Shown: positions 8,941 to 17,715 of the stretch, in pieces
How positions within the stretch are numbered: position 1 is the first letter of the stretch
Layout: the number at the start of each line of letters is the position of its first letter
From: Streptomyces hygroscopicus subsp. hygroscopicus
GTDB lineage: Bacteria; Actinomycetota; Actinomycetes; Streptomycetales; Streptomycetaceae
Assembly: GCF_001553455.1 (NCBI RefSeq)
Contig: NZ_BBOX01000108.1
Coordinates: forward strand, 1-44,865
Length of the DNA: 44,865 bases
Direction: 5' to 3'
Program-made: the position numbers and the translations under genes
Notes under the pieces: model-generated
What the model was told of the DNA's origin: nothing
Database searches by the model: none
What the model saw: the letters and a program-made list of their open reading frames with translations, nothing else

Positions 8941-11853
8941 TCACAGGTCGAGGTCCTCCACGGCCGGGACCATGAACTCCGAGGGGTCGGTCGTCCGCCG
9001 GTCCGGACCCAGCGGCGCCTGCTCGGTCCAGATGCACTTCCCCATCGGTGTGTAGCGGGTGCCCCAGCGGTGGGACAGGGCGGTGACGAGTTGCAGCCCC
9101 CGGCCGCCTTCGTCGGTCTCCGTGGCGCGGCGGATGCGGGGCATGGTCAGGCTGCCGTCGAAGACCTCGCAGACCAGTCCGGCGGTGTGCAGCAGCCGCA
9201 GCCGCACCGGGCCCTTGGCGTGGCGTACCACGTTTCCCACCAGCTCGCTGGCCAGCAGCTCGGTGGTCGGCGTCAGTTCGTCCAGGCCCCAGGCGGACAG
9301 CTGTTCGCGCACGCACCGGCGAGCCTGCCCCGCCGCCTGCGGGGTGTCGGAAAGCGGCCAGGACGCCACCTTCTCGTCCGGCAGGGCGTGCGGCCGGGCC
9401 ACGAGGAGTGCCGCGTCGTCGGTCATCGGTTCCACGGCCGGGAGCAGTCCGGCCGTGAGGATGTCGCAGAGGCGCTCCAGATCGCCGTCGTCGGCACCGA
9501 CGCCCCCGTATGCGGCGCGCAGGAGCCGGGCGAGGTCGGCCATGCCGACGTCGATCTCACGGCTGCCCGATTCGACCAGGCCATCGGTGTAGAGCACCAG
9601 GAGGGTGCCCTCGTCCACCGCCACCTCGGATGTCTCGAAGGGCGGCTCGGCGGCGCCCAGCGGCGGGTTGATCTCCAGCTCGGGGAAGTACACCCGCCCG
9701 TCGGGACACACCACGGCCGGTGGCGGGTGCCCGGCGCAGACCAGGCAGCAGGTCCGGGCGGTGGCGTCGTAGAGCGCGTACAGGCAGGTCACGTACGAGT
9801 CCTCGGCCATGTCGGAGACGATGTCGTTGAGGTTGCTCATGATCTCGTCGGGGGGCAGTTCGAGATCGGCCAGGGTGTGCAGCGCGGTGCGCAGCCGGCC
9901 CATCGTGGTCGCCTCGGGGAGGCCGTGGCCCATGACGTCGCCGACGACGAGCGCCACCTGGCCGCCGGAGAGCGGGATGATGTCGTACCAGTCCCCGCCC
10001 ACGTCCGTGCCCTGCCCGGCGGGGAGGTAGCGGGCGGCGGAGCCGCACACGGCCAGCTGGGGCAGGGCCTGTGGCAGCAGGCTGCGCTGCAGTTCGCGCG
10101 ACCGGGTGTGTTCGGCGTCGAAGAGCCGGGCCCGTTCCAGGGCCTGGGCGACGAGGGCGCAGATCGCGGTCAGCAGGGTGCGCTCCTCGTCGTCGAGCCG
10201 GCGTGGTTCGTCGAAGGCGACCACGCACACCCCGAACGTGTGCCCGGAGGCGGTCAGCGGCACGAACGCCCAGGCGTACTTGCCGGCCCGTCCCGGCAGG
10301 TCGGCCAGATCGGGGTAGCGGGTGGCGTACTCCGCGGCGGAGGACAGGAAGAGCGGCACACCGGTGCGGATCACTTCCCAGGCCGGGTCGCGCTCCGACC
10401 GCGGGCGGCCGTCGACCAGGGCGATGAAGTCGTCGGAGTAGCCGACCGAGCCCACGGCGTGCAGCCGGTCGTCCTCGATGACCTGCACCAGCAGACCCCC
10501 GGCGCCGAACGGCGGCAGCACCCGGGCGGCGACCCCGTTCACCACCTCCCGCGAGGTCATCGCCTTGGCGAGGCCCGCGGTGAGCTCCGCGATCCGGGCC
10601 GCGCGCTCGGCCGCGGCGTGCTCGGCCGCCCGGCGCTCCTCCTGGTGCCGCCGCTGCTCGGTGACATCGGTGAGGTAGAGGGTACGGCCGTCGGGCCCCG
10701 GGACCAGCCGTACGTGGTAGCGGCGCCCGCTGTCCGGCATCGTTACGTCGAAGCCGGTGGACTCGTCCTCGGCCGCGGCCTGCCGGCAACGCTGCTCCAG
10801 GTCGGGGACCTGCCGTACGGCGGGCAGGTCCCACAGCACCCGTCCGAACAGCTCCTCCTCGGAGAAACCCAGCGTCCGCTCGGCTTCGAGATTGGCGAAG
10901 ATGATCTTCCATGCGTCGTCCACGGCCAGGAAGGCGTCGCTCATGTACCGCAGCGCCCGGCTGAGGGCGTCGCGGGCCGAACGGGACTCGTTGCTGTCCC
11001 ATCCCATGCCGACCATGCGGACCGGTTCGCCGCGGTCGTCGTACGTCGCCCGGCCGCGGGCCCGGGTCCAGCCCCAGCTTCCGTCCAGTTTGCGCACCCG
11101 GTACTCGGCCTCGTACACCCCGTGGTCCCTGATCGCCCGCTGCGCCGCCCCGAGCGTGGGAGGCAGATCATCGGGGTGGACGGTCCTCATCCAGCTCTCG
11201 ATCTTGCCGGTGAACTCCTCGGTTCTGATGCCGTAGAGCTCCATGGCGGCCTCGTCGAAGATCACGTCGCCGGTCTGGATGTTCCAGTCCCATGAGCCGA
11301 CCCGGACCGCCTTGAGCGCGTGCCGCAGACGGTCGCCGCCGCGCTCCTCCCGTGCCTGCCGCGTGGGCGGCGGCGCCTGGCTCAGGCGCTCCTCGACCCA
11401 GGCGATCACGGACCGCAGGAACTCCCAGGCGTCCGGGCCGGGTTGGTCCGCGTCCACCACGAACAGGGTGAGCACGCCGATGCCGCGCTCCCCGCTGAAG
11501 AAGGGCACGGCGACCCGGCCGACCGGCAGCCACCGGGCCGCGGCGGGGCCGCCGGCACCGGTGGCCCCGTCCGGTTCGGTGGACTTCGGTGGCACCCACA
11601 CGCCTCTGCCGCCGCGCAGGGCGCGGGCCGCGGCCAGCGGCCCGTCCTGGTCGATGATCTCCAAGGAGCCGGTGATGCCGGAGGGGAGACCGGCCGACGA
11701 CACCAGCCGCAGCGCGGACATGGGGCCGCGCAGGTGGACGGTTCCGCCCAGGGCGCCGAGTTCCGCGGCGGCGTGGTGCAGGGCCAGCCGGAAGACTTCG
11801 CTCTCCGGGACGCCCGGATCCACCGAGGCGAGCAAAGCCAACCGCGCGCTCAT
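8941..11853 (-). CDS. Multi-sensor PP2C (SpoIIE/RsbU-type) phosphatase with HATPase domain
   Basis: This is a 970-aa cytoplasmic signalling protein with, in order: GAF-like domain (about 1-150), PAS (about 180-290, with SWDWNIQTGDVIFDEAAMELYGI), PAS (about 295-400), GAF (about 425-580), PP2C/SpoIIE phosphatase (about 600-815, with GTDVGGDWYDIIPL and VGDVMGHGLPEA metal-binding segments) and a C-terminal RsbW-like histidine-kinase ATPase domain (about 840-960, with LLASELVGNVVRHA). Such Streptomyces proteins feed anti-sigma/anti-anti-sigma partner switches. No partner gene lies nearby. No Shine-Dalgarno precedes the ATG, so leaderless translation is possible. The promoter lies in an unusually AT-rich island (11864-11935). 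Confidence 0.93.
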   Translation of the reverse strand: MSARLALLASVDPGVPESEVFRLALHHAAAELGALGGTVHLRGPMSALRLVSSAGLPSGITGSLEIIDQDGPLAAARALRGGRGVWVPPKSTEPDGATGAGGPAAARWLPVGRVAVPFFSGERGIGVLTLFVVDADQPGPDAWEFLRSVIAWVEERLSQAPPPTRQAREERGGDRLRHALKAVRVGSWDWNIQTGDVIFDEAAMELYGIRTEEFTGKIESWMRTVHPDDLPPTLGAAQRAIRDHGVYEAEYRVRKLDGSWGWTRARGRATYDDRGEPVRMVGMGWDSNESRSARDALSRALRYMSDAFLAVDDAWKIIFANLEAERTLGFSEEELFGRVLWDLPAVRQVPDLEQRCRQAAAEDESTGFDVTMPDSGRRYHVRLVPGPDGRTLYLTDVTEQRRHQEERRAAEHAAAERAARIAELTAGLAKAMTSREVVNGVAARVLPPFGAGGLLVQVIEDDRLHAVGSVGYSDDFIALVDGRPRSERDPAWEVIRTGVPLFLSSAAEYATRYPDLADLPGRAGKYAWAFVPLTASGHTFGVCVVAFDEPRRLDDEERTLLTAICALVAQALERARLFDAEHTRSRELQRSLLPQALPQLAVCGSAARYLPAGQGTDVGGDWYDIIPLSGGQVALVVGDVMGHGLPEATTMGRLRTALHTLADLELPPDEIMSNLNDIVSDMAEDSYVTCLYALYDATARTCCLVCAGHPPPAVVCPDGRVYFPELEINPPLGAAEPPFETSEVAVDEGTLLVLYTDGLVESGSREIDVGMADLARLLRAAYGGVGADDGDLERLCDILTAGLLPAVEPMTDDAALLVARPHALPDEKVASWPLSDTPQAAGQARRCVREQLSAWGLDELTPTTELLASELVGNVVRHAKGPVRLRLLHTAGLVCEVFDGSLTMPRIRRATETDEGGRGLQLVTALSHRWGTRYTPMGKCIWTEQAPLGPDRRTTDPSEFMVPAVEDLDL

Positions 11854-11863
11854 GACATAAAGC

Positions 11864-11935
11864 GTACAAATTTACTACCGCAATGGCACCCAATGTACGC
11901 ATTTACGTTCATATGTGTTCATGTACGTGATTGGA
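11864..11935 (-). promoter_or_regulatory. AT-rich promoter island upstream of the phosphatase gene
   Basis: This roughly 70-bp stretch is far richer in A/T than its surroundings. It contains two direct repeats of GTTCAT 10 bp apart (11907-11912, 11917-11922) flanked by two ATGTACG copies (11893-11899, 11921-11927). It sits just upstream of the phosphatase start codon, so it most likely holds the promoter and a regulator site. The regulator is not identifiable. Confidence 0.45.
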
Positions 11936-12127
11936 CGGCACCCGGCCTCCAGGAAACCCATCACCGCTCTGACGGGTGACGAGCTCAGCGGCGCACCCGG
12001 CGGGGGCCGGTGATGTGCACCGTCGCCGGGCGATGTGCACGTCGCCGGGCCGGTTCCCCCGCCAGGCGGCGGAGACCGGCACACCGCCCGGTGACGGCTG
12101 AGCCCGCGCCGCCCACGGGCCGCGCCG

Positions 12128-13546
12128 TCAGCCGAGGTCGGGGCGGCGGTGCCGGACCGGGCTGACCGCCTCCAGGGCGGCGCCCAGGCGCAGGATGGTC
12201 GCCTCGTCGTACCAGCGGGAGACGAGCTGAACACCGATCGGCAGATTGCCGGTGGTGGCCCCGAACGGCAACGACAGCGCCGGCAGACCGGTGAGGTTGA
12301 ACGGCACGGTCGCACGCATGATGCCGCGCGCCGGTACGGTCGTGTCCCCCACCTGGAACGCCGGCCGGGCGTGCGGCGGGGCGGGGATCGGGCACACCGG
12401 GCACAGCAGCGCGTCGTAGCGCTCGAAGTACCCGGCGAACAGGGAGCTGAGCGCCTCGACCTCCTGCTGTGCGGCGATGTAGTCGGCCGGGGCCACCTCC
12501 GGCGCGGCGATCGTCCGCTGGATGACCGGGTGCACTTCGGATGCGCGGCCGGCGGTCACCCGCCGGAAGTACGGCCCCACCTCGGCGGCGTACAGCACCG
12601 CGCTCAACGCGGTCGCGTCGATCGCCTCCAGCCCGGCGGGCGGGGCGGGTTCGACCGTGCAGCCCAGCTCCCGCAAGCCGTCCGCGGCGGCCTCGACGGT
12701 GGCCATCACCTCGCGGTCCACCGGGCCGAACGCGGGATCGCCCGCCCAGCCCACCCGCAGCCCGGCCAGGCTCCGCGCGTCGGCCGCGTCCGGCGGCGAC
12801 GGCGGCGAGTGCCGTACGTACCCGTCGGCACCGTCGGGGCCGGCGAGGATCCGCAACGCGGCCGCGATGTCCCGCACGCTGCGGGCCATCGGGCCCACGT
12901 GCCAGTAGCGGCGGGGGACCTCGGGCCAGTGCCCGGTGATCGGCACCCGCCCCCGGGTGGCCTTCAGGGCGACGATGCCCGTGTCATGGGCCGGGCCGCG
13001 CACCGAGATGGCCACGTCGCTGCCCAGCCCCAGCGGTGACATCCCGGCGGCGATCGCCGCCGACTCGCCACCGCTGGAGCCGCCCGGCGTGCGCTCACCG
13101 TCCCAGGGGTTGCGCGCCCTTCCGACCAGCGGGTTGTCGGTCTCGGTCCAGTAGGAGAACTCCGGCAGGTTGGTCTTGGCCAGCGGGATCCCGCCGGCCG
13201 CCCGCAACCGCGCCACCGCGGTCGCGTCGGCGGCGGCGACGCGGTCCCGGAACAACACCGAACCGCGCGTGGTCACCGCTCCCGCCACGTCCAGCGCGTC
13301 CTTCACGGTGAACGGCACACCGTGCAGCGGCCCCACCGCCTCACCGGCGGCCACGGCCTCGTCCGCGGCGCGCGCCGCGGCGAGCCCCTGTTCGGCCAGG
13401 ACCGTCACCACGGCGTTGACCTTCGGGTTGACCGCCTCGATGCGGTCCAGGTGTGCCCGCATCACCTCCGTCGCGGACACCTGCCGCCCGCCGATCAACG
13501 CGGCCAACGCGGTCGCATCCTGGTACCAGAGCTCACCCTCGGTCAT
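12128..13546 (-). CDS. Amidase (amidase-signature family)
   Basis: This is a 472-aa amidase-signature hydrolase that cleaves C-N amide bonds through a Lys-Ser-Ser triad. The Lys is at 82 (FTVKDALD), the middle Ser in GGSSGG at 155-160, and the nucleophilic Ser at 181 in [12 protein letters not shown]. The usual motif there is GSDxGGSIR, so the glycine pair of the oxyanion hole is replaced by Ala-Ile; I believe an actinobacterial subgroup shares this, from memory. I chose the ATG at 13544-13546 because GGAGGTGG lies directly upstream. The start region overlaps the end of the decayed TetR frame. Substrate unknown; no transporter is adjacent. Confidence 0.9.
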   Translation of the reverse strand: MTEGELWYQDATALAALIGGRQVSATEVMRAHLDRIEAVNPKVNAVVTVLAEQGLAAARAADEAVAAGEAVGPLHGVPFTVKDALDVAGAVTTRGSVLFRDRVAAADATAVARLRAAGGIPLAKTNLPEFSYWTETDNPLVGRARNPWDGERTPGGSSGGESAAIAAGMSPLGLGSDVAISVRGPAHDTGIVALKATRGRVPITGHWPEVPRRYWHVGPMARSVRDIAAALRILAGPDGADGYVRHSPPSPPDAADARSLAGLRVGWAGDPAFGPVDREVMATVEAAADGLRELGCTVEPAPPAGLEAIDATALSAVLYAAEVGPYFRRVTAGRASEVHPVIQRTIAAPEVAPADYIAAQQEVEALSSLFAGYFERYDALLCPVCPIPAPPHARPAFQVGDTTVPARGIMRATVPFNLTGLPALSLPFGATTGNLPIGVQLVSRWYDEATILRLGAALEAVSPVRHRRPDLG

Positions 13547-13967
13547 CGCCACCTCCATGTGACACCCCCACCGGCTCATCCCCTCCCCCACCCGCGCGGT
13601 TTCCCCGCCGGGCCGTTCCCGTGTCCACCAGGTTCGCCGCGGCCCGCCGCGGCGTCTCCCCGGTGTCCGGCCGGCGGGACACGCGCTCACGGCCACCCCG
13701 TCGCGCGGCCCGGCCGGGCGCCCGCGCCACGCGACCGGGACCGGGGTGGCCCGCACCGGCCGCGTCCCGCTCCCGCGGATGGGCGGCGACCATACCGTCC
13801 TTGCCGGGGAAGTGGCGGTGGACGGTGGCCCTGGCGGCCCCCGCCCCGGTGAGCAGCTGGTCCGCTCCGGCGGTGTGGCCGCCGTTCGCGCGGGACAACC
13901 GTGCCGCGGTGTTCAGCAGCCGCTCTCGCGGAGGGACTCTCTCACGGGCACCCGATGTCATGGGCAC
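13533..13967 (-). pseudogene. TetR-family regulator remnant
   Basis: The first 65 or so codons read as a TetR N-terminal domain: [48 protein letters not shown] sequence, then RERD. Several normally hydrophobic or aromatic positions are altered. After RERD the translation becomes Arg/Gly/Pro-rich with no TetR effector domain, and the frame ends inside the amidase start at 144 codons instead of about 190. It is best read as a decayed regulator, perhaps once of the amidase just downstream. A functional truncated DNA-binding protein cannot be excluded. Confidence 0.6.
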
Positions 13968-14162
13968 AGCGTACGGAACGGCCGGACGCCGCCCTCCGGC
14001 CGGTGGGCCCCGGCGACCGCCGCGCCTGACAGGTGGTCACCGGGGGTTCGGTCTCCTCGACGAGGTACGTGGCACCGATCGGGCTGACGGGCGGCGAGGG
14101 CCCACCTGTGGTGCACGACGGCGGCGGCGCCCCGGACCGCGTCGCGCGGCACCGGCGTGCGC

Positions 14163-14168
14163 TAGAGT
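14163..14168 (+). promoter_or_regulatory. Candidate -10 box (TAGAGT) of the ABC-F leader transcript
   Basis: TAGAGT fits the Streptomyces vegetative -10 consensus and lies about 200 bp upstream of the first ABC-F gene and 36 bp upstream of the uORF. No convincing -35 is seen at 17-18 bp. If used, the transcript carries a 5' leader of about 190 nt. Confidence 0.4.
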
Positions 14169-14203
14169 GTTCGCACCTTCGCTGTCCGACGAGGAGACCA
14201 GAC

Positions 14204-14233
14204 ATGGTGGGTGACGACGACATCTCCGGGTGA
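14204..14233 (+). CDS. Short upstream ORF (9 codons) in the ABC-F leader
   Basis: ATG follows GAGGAG (14191-14196) by 7 nt and encodes MVGDDDISG. The stop codon TGA occupies the loop of a hairpin whose 6-bp arms are TCCGGG (14225-14230) and CCCGGA (14236-14241). A ribosome at the last codons would melt this hairpin. Leader ORFs of this kind precede several inducible ribosome-protection ABC-F and methyltransferase genes. The coding evidence is the strong RBS plus placement; conservation was not testable. Confidence 0.45.
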   Translation: MVGDDDISG

Positions 14234-14261
14234 TACCCGGATCTGACAGGCCACCGGCCGG
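14225..14261 (+). promoter_or_regulatory. Leader hairpins upstream of ABC-F gene
   Basis: This segment contains the TCCGGG/CCCGGA hairpin with the uORF stop codon in its loop, followed by the 12-nt palindrome CACCGGCCGGTG (about 14252-14263). The order uORF, hairpin, second dyad, then about 100 nt to the ABC-F start fits an attenuator. A T-run is absent, so premature termination would have to be Rho-type or T-run independent. Confidence 0.4.
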
Positions 14262-14363
14262 TGCTCAGGAGCATCGCCGTCGTGGCCGTTCGGTCGTTCC
14301 CTCCTTTCCCATGTCCCGGGCGGCACTGTGCGCGCGCCCGCGTCTCATTTCGAGGTCTCTTCC

Positions 14364-15998
14364 ATGTCCGACGCCTCCGTCATCTGCTCGAACCTGTCCT
14401 TCTCCTGGCCGGACGACACACCGGTCTTCGACGACCTGTCCTTCACCGTCGGCAGCGGACGCACCGGTCTCGTCGCGCCCAACGGGTCCGGCAAGAGCAC
14501 CCTGCTCAAGCTGATCGCCGGTGAACTGCGGCCCACCACCGGGTCGGTGTCCGTGACCGGCACACTCGGCCATCTGCCGCAGACCCTTCCGCTGACCGGT
14601 GATCTCACCGTGGCCGAGGTGCTGGGCGTCGCCGAGGTCATCCGGGCCCTGGACGCCGTCGAGTCCGGGGACGTGAGCGAGGAACACTTCACGACCATCG
14701 GCGACGACTGGGACATCGAGGAACGCACCCGCGCCCAGCTGGACCGGCTGGGCCTGGCCCACCTCGCCCTCGACCGGAGCCTGAGCACGCTCAGCGGCGG
14801 CCAGATCGTCTCGCTCGGCCTGGCGGCCCAGCTGCTGAAGCGGCCCGATGTGCTGCTGCTCGACGAACCGACCAACAACCTCGACCTCGACGCCCGCCAC
14901 AAGCTCTACGACGTGCTGACGGACTGGAACGGCTGCCTGCTGCTGGTCAGCCACGACCGCGCGCTGCTGGACCGCATGGACCGCATCGCCGAACTCGACC
15001 GCGGCGAGGTGCGCTTCTACGGAGGCACCTTCACCGAGTACGAGGAGGCCGTGCGCGCCGAGCGGGAGGCCGCCGAGAAGAACGTGCGCAACGCCGAGCA
15101 GGAGCTGCGGCGGGAGAAGCGGGAGATGCAGCAGGCGCGGGAACGCGCCGAGCGGCGCGCGAGCAACGCCGCCCGCAACCTCAAGAACGCGGGCCTGCCG
15201 CGCATCTTCGCCGGGAACATGAAACGCGGCGCCCAGGAGTCCGCCGGCCGGGCGGGCCAGACGCACGCCGCCCGGGTCGGCGCGGCCAGGGCCCGGCTGG
15301 ACGAGGCGGAGCGCGCCCTGCGCGACGAGCAGCACATCACACTGGATCTGCCGGACACCAAGGTGCCGGCCGGGCGCACCGTCTTCCTCGGCGAGCGGAT
15401 GCAGGTCCGCCACGGCGAACGGCCCCTGTTCGCCGGAGAGGGCGTGGACCTGACGATCCGCGGCCCCGAACGCATCGCGCTGACCGGTCCCAACGGCGCG
15501 GGCAAGACCACACTGCTGCGCCTGGTGGGTGGCGAACTCGCCCAGGACGGCGGGCGGACCAGGCGGGCCGACGGGCGGATCGCCTACCTCTCGCAGCGGC
15601 TGGACCTGCTGGCCCTCGACCGCACCGTGGCCGAGAACTTCGCCGCGTTCGCCCCGCACAGGGCGGAGGCGGAGCGGATGAACCTGCTCGCACGCTTCCT
15701 CTTCCGGGGTTACCGCGCCCATCTCCCGGTCGGGGCGCTGTCCGGCGGCGAGCGGCTGCGCGCCACCCTGGCCTGTGTCCTGTGCGCTGAGCCGGCCCCG
15801 CAGCTGCTGCTCCTGGACGAGCCGACGAACAACCTCGATCTGGTCGGTACGGCCGGGCTGGAGAGCGCCCTGGGCTCCTACCAGGGGGCGTTCGTGGTGG
15901 TCAGCCACGACGAACGGTTCCTCACCCGGATCGGTGTGGACCGGTGGCTGCGGCTGGCCGACGGGGAGCTGACGGAGACGGGGGCCCCGGAGGTGTGA
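14364..15998 (+). CDS. ABC-F ATPase (ribosome-associated, probable antibiotic protection)
   Basis: This is a 544-aa soluble protein with two ABC ATPase domains and no membrane segment. Domain 1 has Walker A PNGSGKST, signature LSGGQ and Walker B LLLDEPTNNLD. The charged coiled-coil linker (about residues 225-340) is rich in Arg/Glu/Ala. Domain 2 has PNGAGKTT, LSGGE and LLLDEPTNNLD, each followed by an SHD switch (VSHDRALLD, VSHDERFL). ABC-F proteins bind the ribosomal E site; many actinobacterial ones protect against macrolides, lincosamides or pleuromutilins. I chose the ATG at 14364 (MSDASVICSNLSF) because the first ABC strand starts there. The uORF and hairpin suggest induction by a ribosome-targeting drug. 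The specificity is unknown. Confidence 0.9.
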   Translation: MSDASVICSNLSFSWPDDTPVFDDLSFTVGSGRTGLVAPNGSGKSTLLKLIAGELRPTTGSVSVTGTLGHLPQTLPLTGDLTVAEVLGVAEVIRALDAVESGDVSEEHFTTIGDDWDIEERTRAQLDRLGLAHLALDRSLSTLSGGQIVSLGLAAQLLKRPDVLLLDEPTNNLDLDARHKLYDVLTDWNGCLLLVSHDRALLDRMDRIAELDRGEVRFYGGTFTEYEEAVRAEREAAEKNVRNAEQELRREKREMQQARERAERRASNAARNLKNAGLPRIFAGNMKRGAQESAGRAGQTHAARVGAARARLDEAERALRDEQHITLDLPDTKVPAGRTVFLGERMQVRHGERPLFAGEGVDLTIRGPERIALTGPNGAGKTTLLRLVGGELAQDGGRTRRADGRIAYLSQRLDLLALDRTVAENFAAFAPHRAEAERMNLLARFLFRGYRAHLPVGALSGGERLRATLACVLCAEPAPQLLLLDEPTNNLDLVGTAGLESALGSYQGAFVVVSHDERFLTRIGVDRWLRLADGELTETGAPEV

Positions 15999-16065
15999 GC
16001 CGCTGACGTGTCGAACAGGTCCGCGTCCGAGGCGTGTCGCCCGGCGGACCAAGAAAACGATCACG

Positions 16066-16092
16066 TTGGACGGATCGGACGGATTGGACGGA
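16066..16092 (+). repeat. 9-bp tandem repeat just upstream of the second ABC-F gene
   Basis: TTGGACGGA, TCGGACGGA and TTGGACGGA lie head to tail, ending 6 nt before the ATG at 16099. The first unit begins with an in-frame TTG that could serve as an alternative start (adding Met-Asp-Gly-Ser-Asp-Gly-Leu-Asp-Gly-Ser-Pro). The repeats occupy the position of the ribosome-binding site. Confidence 0.8.
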
Positions 16093-16098
16093 TCACCC

Positions 16099-17709
16099 AT
16101 GCCTCGACCAGCCCTGCTCGCCCACGACATCGTCCGTACCCTCGGCACCCGGCGGGTCATCGACGGTCTCTCCCTCACCGCCTCCCCCGGCCACCGCATC
16201 GGGCTGATCGGGGAGAACGGCGCCGGCAAGTCGACCCTGCTGCGGCTGCTCGCCGGCGCGGACGAACCCGACTCCGGGAGCGTCACCCGCCCGGCCGACC
16301 TGGGCTTCCTGCACCAGGAGATGCCGTTCGACGCCGCCTCGACGGTGGCCGATGTGCTGGCCGACGCCCTGCGCGAGGCACGCGACGACCTCGCGGAGCT
16401 CCAGCGCCTCACCGAGCAACTGGCCCGCACCCCGCACGACTCCCCCGGCTACGCCGCACTGCTCGACGCGTACGGCAGGCGGCTGGACGGCGCCCAGCGG
16501 CGCGAGGCGTGGGACGCCGACCGCCGTGCCGCGATCGTGCTCGACGGACTGGGCCTCGGCGCGGTCGGGCACGACCGGCCGCTCGGATCGCTCTCCGGCG
16601 GGCAGCGCGGCCGCCTGGCGCTGGCCGCGCTGCTGGTCCGGCGGCCTTCCGCCCTGCTGCTGGACGAGCCGACCAACCACCTCGACGACAGCGCCGCCGC
16701 CTTCCTGGAGGACCAGGTGCGCGGTCTGCCCGGAGCGGTGGTGGTGGCCAGCCACGACCGGGCCTTCCTCGACGCCGTCTGCACGGATCTGATCGACCTC
16801 GACCCGGCCGTGGACGGCCCGGTCCGGTACGGCGGCAACTACAGCGCCTACCTGGCCGAGAAGTCCGCGGAGCGGGAGCGCTGGGAGCGGCGTTACGCCG
16901 AGGAGCAGGAGGAACTGGCGGCGCTGCGCCGCTCGGCCGGGGTGACCGCGCACCGCCTCGCCCCGGACCGCGAGCGGCGGGACAACGAGAAGATGGGCTA
17001 CGGCCACCGGGCCGGCCGGGTACAGAGCCAGATCTCGCGGCGGGTGCGCAACGCCACCCGCAGACTGGCGGAACGGGAGCGCGACCAGGTCGGCGAACCG
17101 CCGCAGCCGCTGCGTTTCCGGCGCACCGCGCTCGCCGAGCAGGCGGCGGACGGCACCCTCGTCTCGCTGCGCGAGGTGCGCGTGCCGGGCCGGCTCACCA
17201 TCGACCGCCTCGAGGTGTCGGCCACGGAGCGCCTGCTGGTCACGGGGGGAAACGGGACGGGGAAGTCGACCCTGCTGGCGGTGCTCGCCGGGCGGCTCCC
17301 GGCGGAGGGCGCGGTACGGCGACGGCGCGGGCTGACCGTGGGACTGCTGGCCCAGGACACCGTGTTCGACCGGCCCGGCCGTACCGTCCGTGACACCTAC
17401 CGGCTCTCCCTCGGCGCCGAGCGGGCGGAGGCCGTCCCGCTGGGCTCGCTGGGCCTGGTGCACGAGGCGGACCTGGACAAGCCGGTCGGGCAGCTGTCGG
17501 TCGGCCAGCGCCGCCGGCTCGCGCTGGCGCTGCTGGTGGCGCGCCCGCCGCAGCTGTTGCTGCTCGACGAGCCCACGAACCACCTGTCCCCCCGGCTGTG
17601 CGACGAGCTGGAGGCCGCCTTGGGCACCGGTCCCGGCGCGATCGTCCTGGCCAGTCATGACCGCTGGCTGCGGAGGCGCTGGCAGGGCCGGGAGATCCGG
17701 CTGCGGTGA
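16099..17709 (+). CDS. ABC-F ATPase of the antibiotic-resistance type (TlrC/OleB/SrmB-like)
   Basis: This is a 536-aa duplicated ABC ATPase without membrane segments. Domain 1 has ENGAGKST, LSGGQRGRL and LLLDEPTNHLDD. The linker contains DNEKMGYGHRAGRVQSQISRR-type sequence followed by ERERDQVGEPPQPLRF, which resembles the linkers of Streptomyces macrolide-producer resistance ABC-Fs. Domain 2 has GNGTGKST, a modified signature LSVGQRRRL and DEPTNHLSPRLCDELE, where Ser replaces the usual Asp, as in that subgroup. It lies 100 bp behind the first ABC-F gene on the same strand and is probably co-transcribed with it. No biosynthetic genes are in the window, so this looks like defence rather than self-protection. 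The start may alternatively be the TTG at 16066. Confidence 0.9.
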   Translation: MPRPALLAHDIVRTLGTRRVIDGLSLTASPGHRIGLIGENGAGKSTLLRLLAGADEPDSGSVTRPADLGFLHQEMPFDAASTVADVLADALREARDDLAELQRLTEQLARTPHDSPGYAALLDAYGRRLDGAQRREAWDADRRAAIVLDGLGLGAVGHDRPLGSLSGGQRGRLALAALLVRRPSALLLDEPTNHLDDSAAAFLEDQVRGLPGAVVVASHDRAFLDAVCTDLIDLDPAVDGPVRYGGNYSAYLAEKSAERERWERRYAEEQEELAALRRSAGVTAHRLAPDRERRDNEKMGYGHRAGRVQSQISRRVRNATRRLAERERDQVGEPPQPLRFRRTALAEQAADGTLVSLREVRVPGRLTIDRLEVSATERLLVTGGNGTGKSTLLAVLAGRLPAEGAVRRRRGLTVGLLAQDTVFDRPGRTVRDTYRLSLGAERAEAVPLGSLGLVHEADLDKPVGQLSVGQRRRLALALLVARPPQLLLLDEPTNHLSPRLCDELEAALGTGPGAIVLASHDRWLRRRWQGREIRLR

Positions 17710-17715
17710 CCGTAC

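Noticed and set aside
8911..11295. Long plus-strand open frame (about 790 codons) opposite the phosphatase gene
   Set aside because: It lies entirely antisense to a clear multi-domain gene, has Gly/Val/His/Gln-biased composition and no recognisable domain. High GC at third positions produces such antisense frames.
13942..14330. Short frames between the TetR remnant and the ABC-F gene other than the 9-codon uORF
   Set aside because: None has a ribosome-binding site with plausible coding character; all seem GC-driven.
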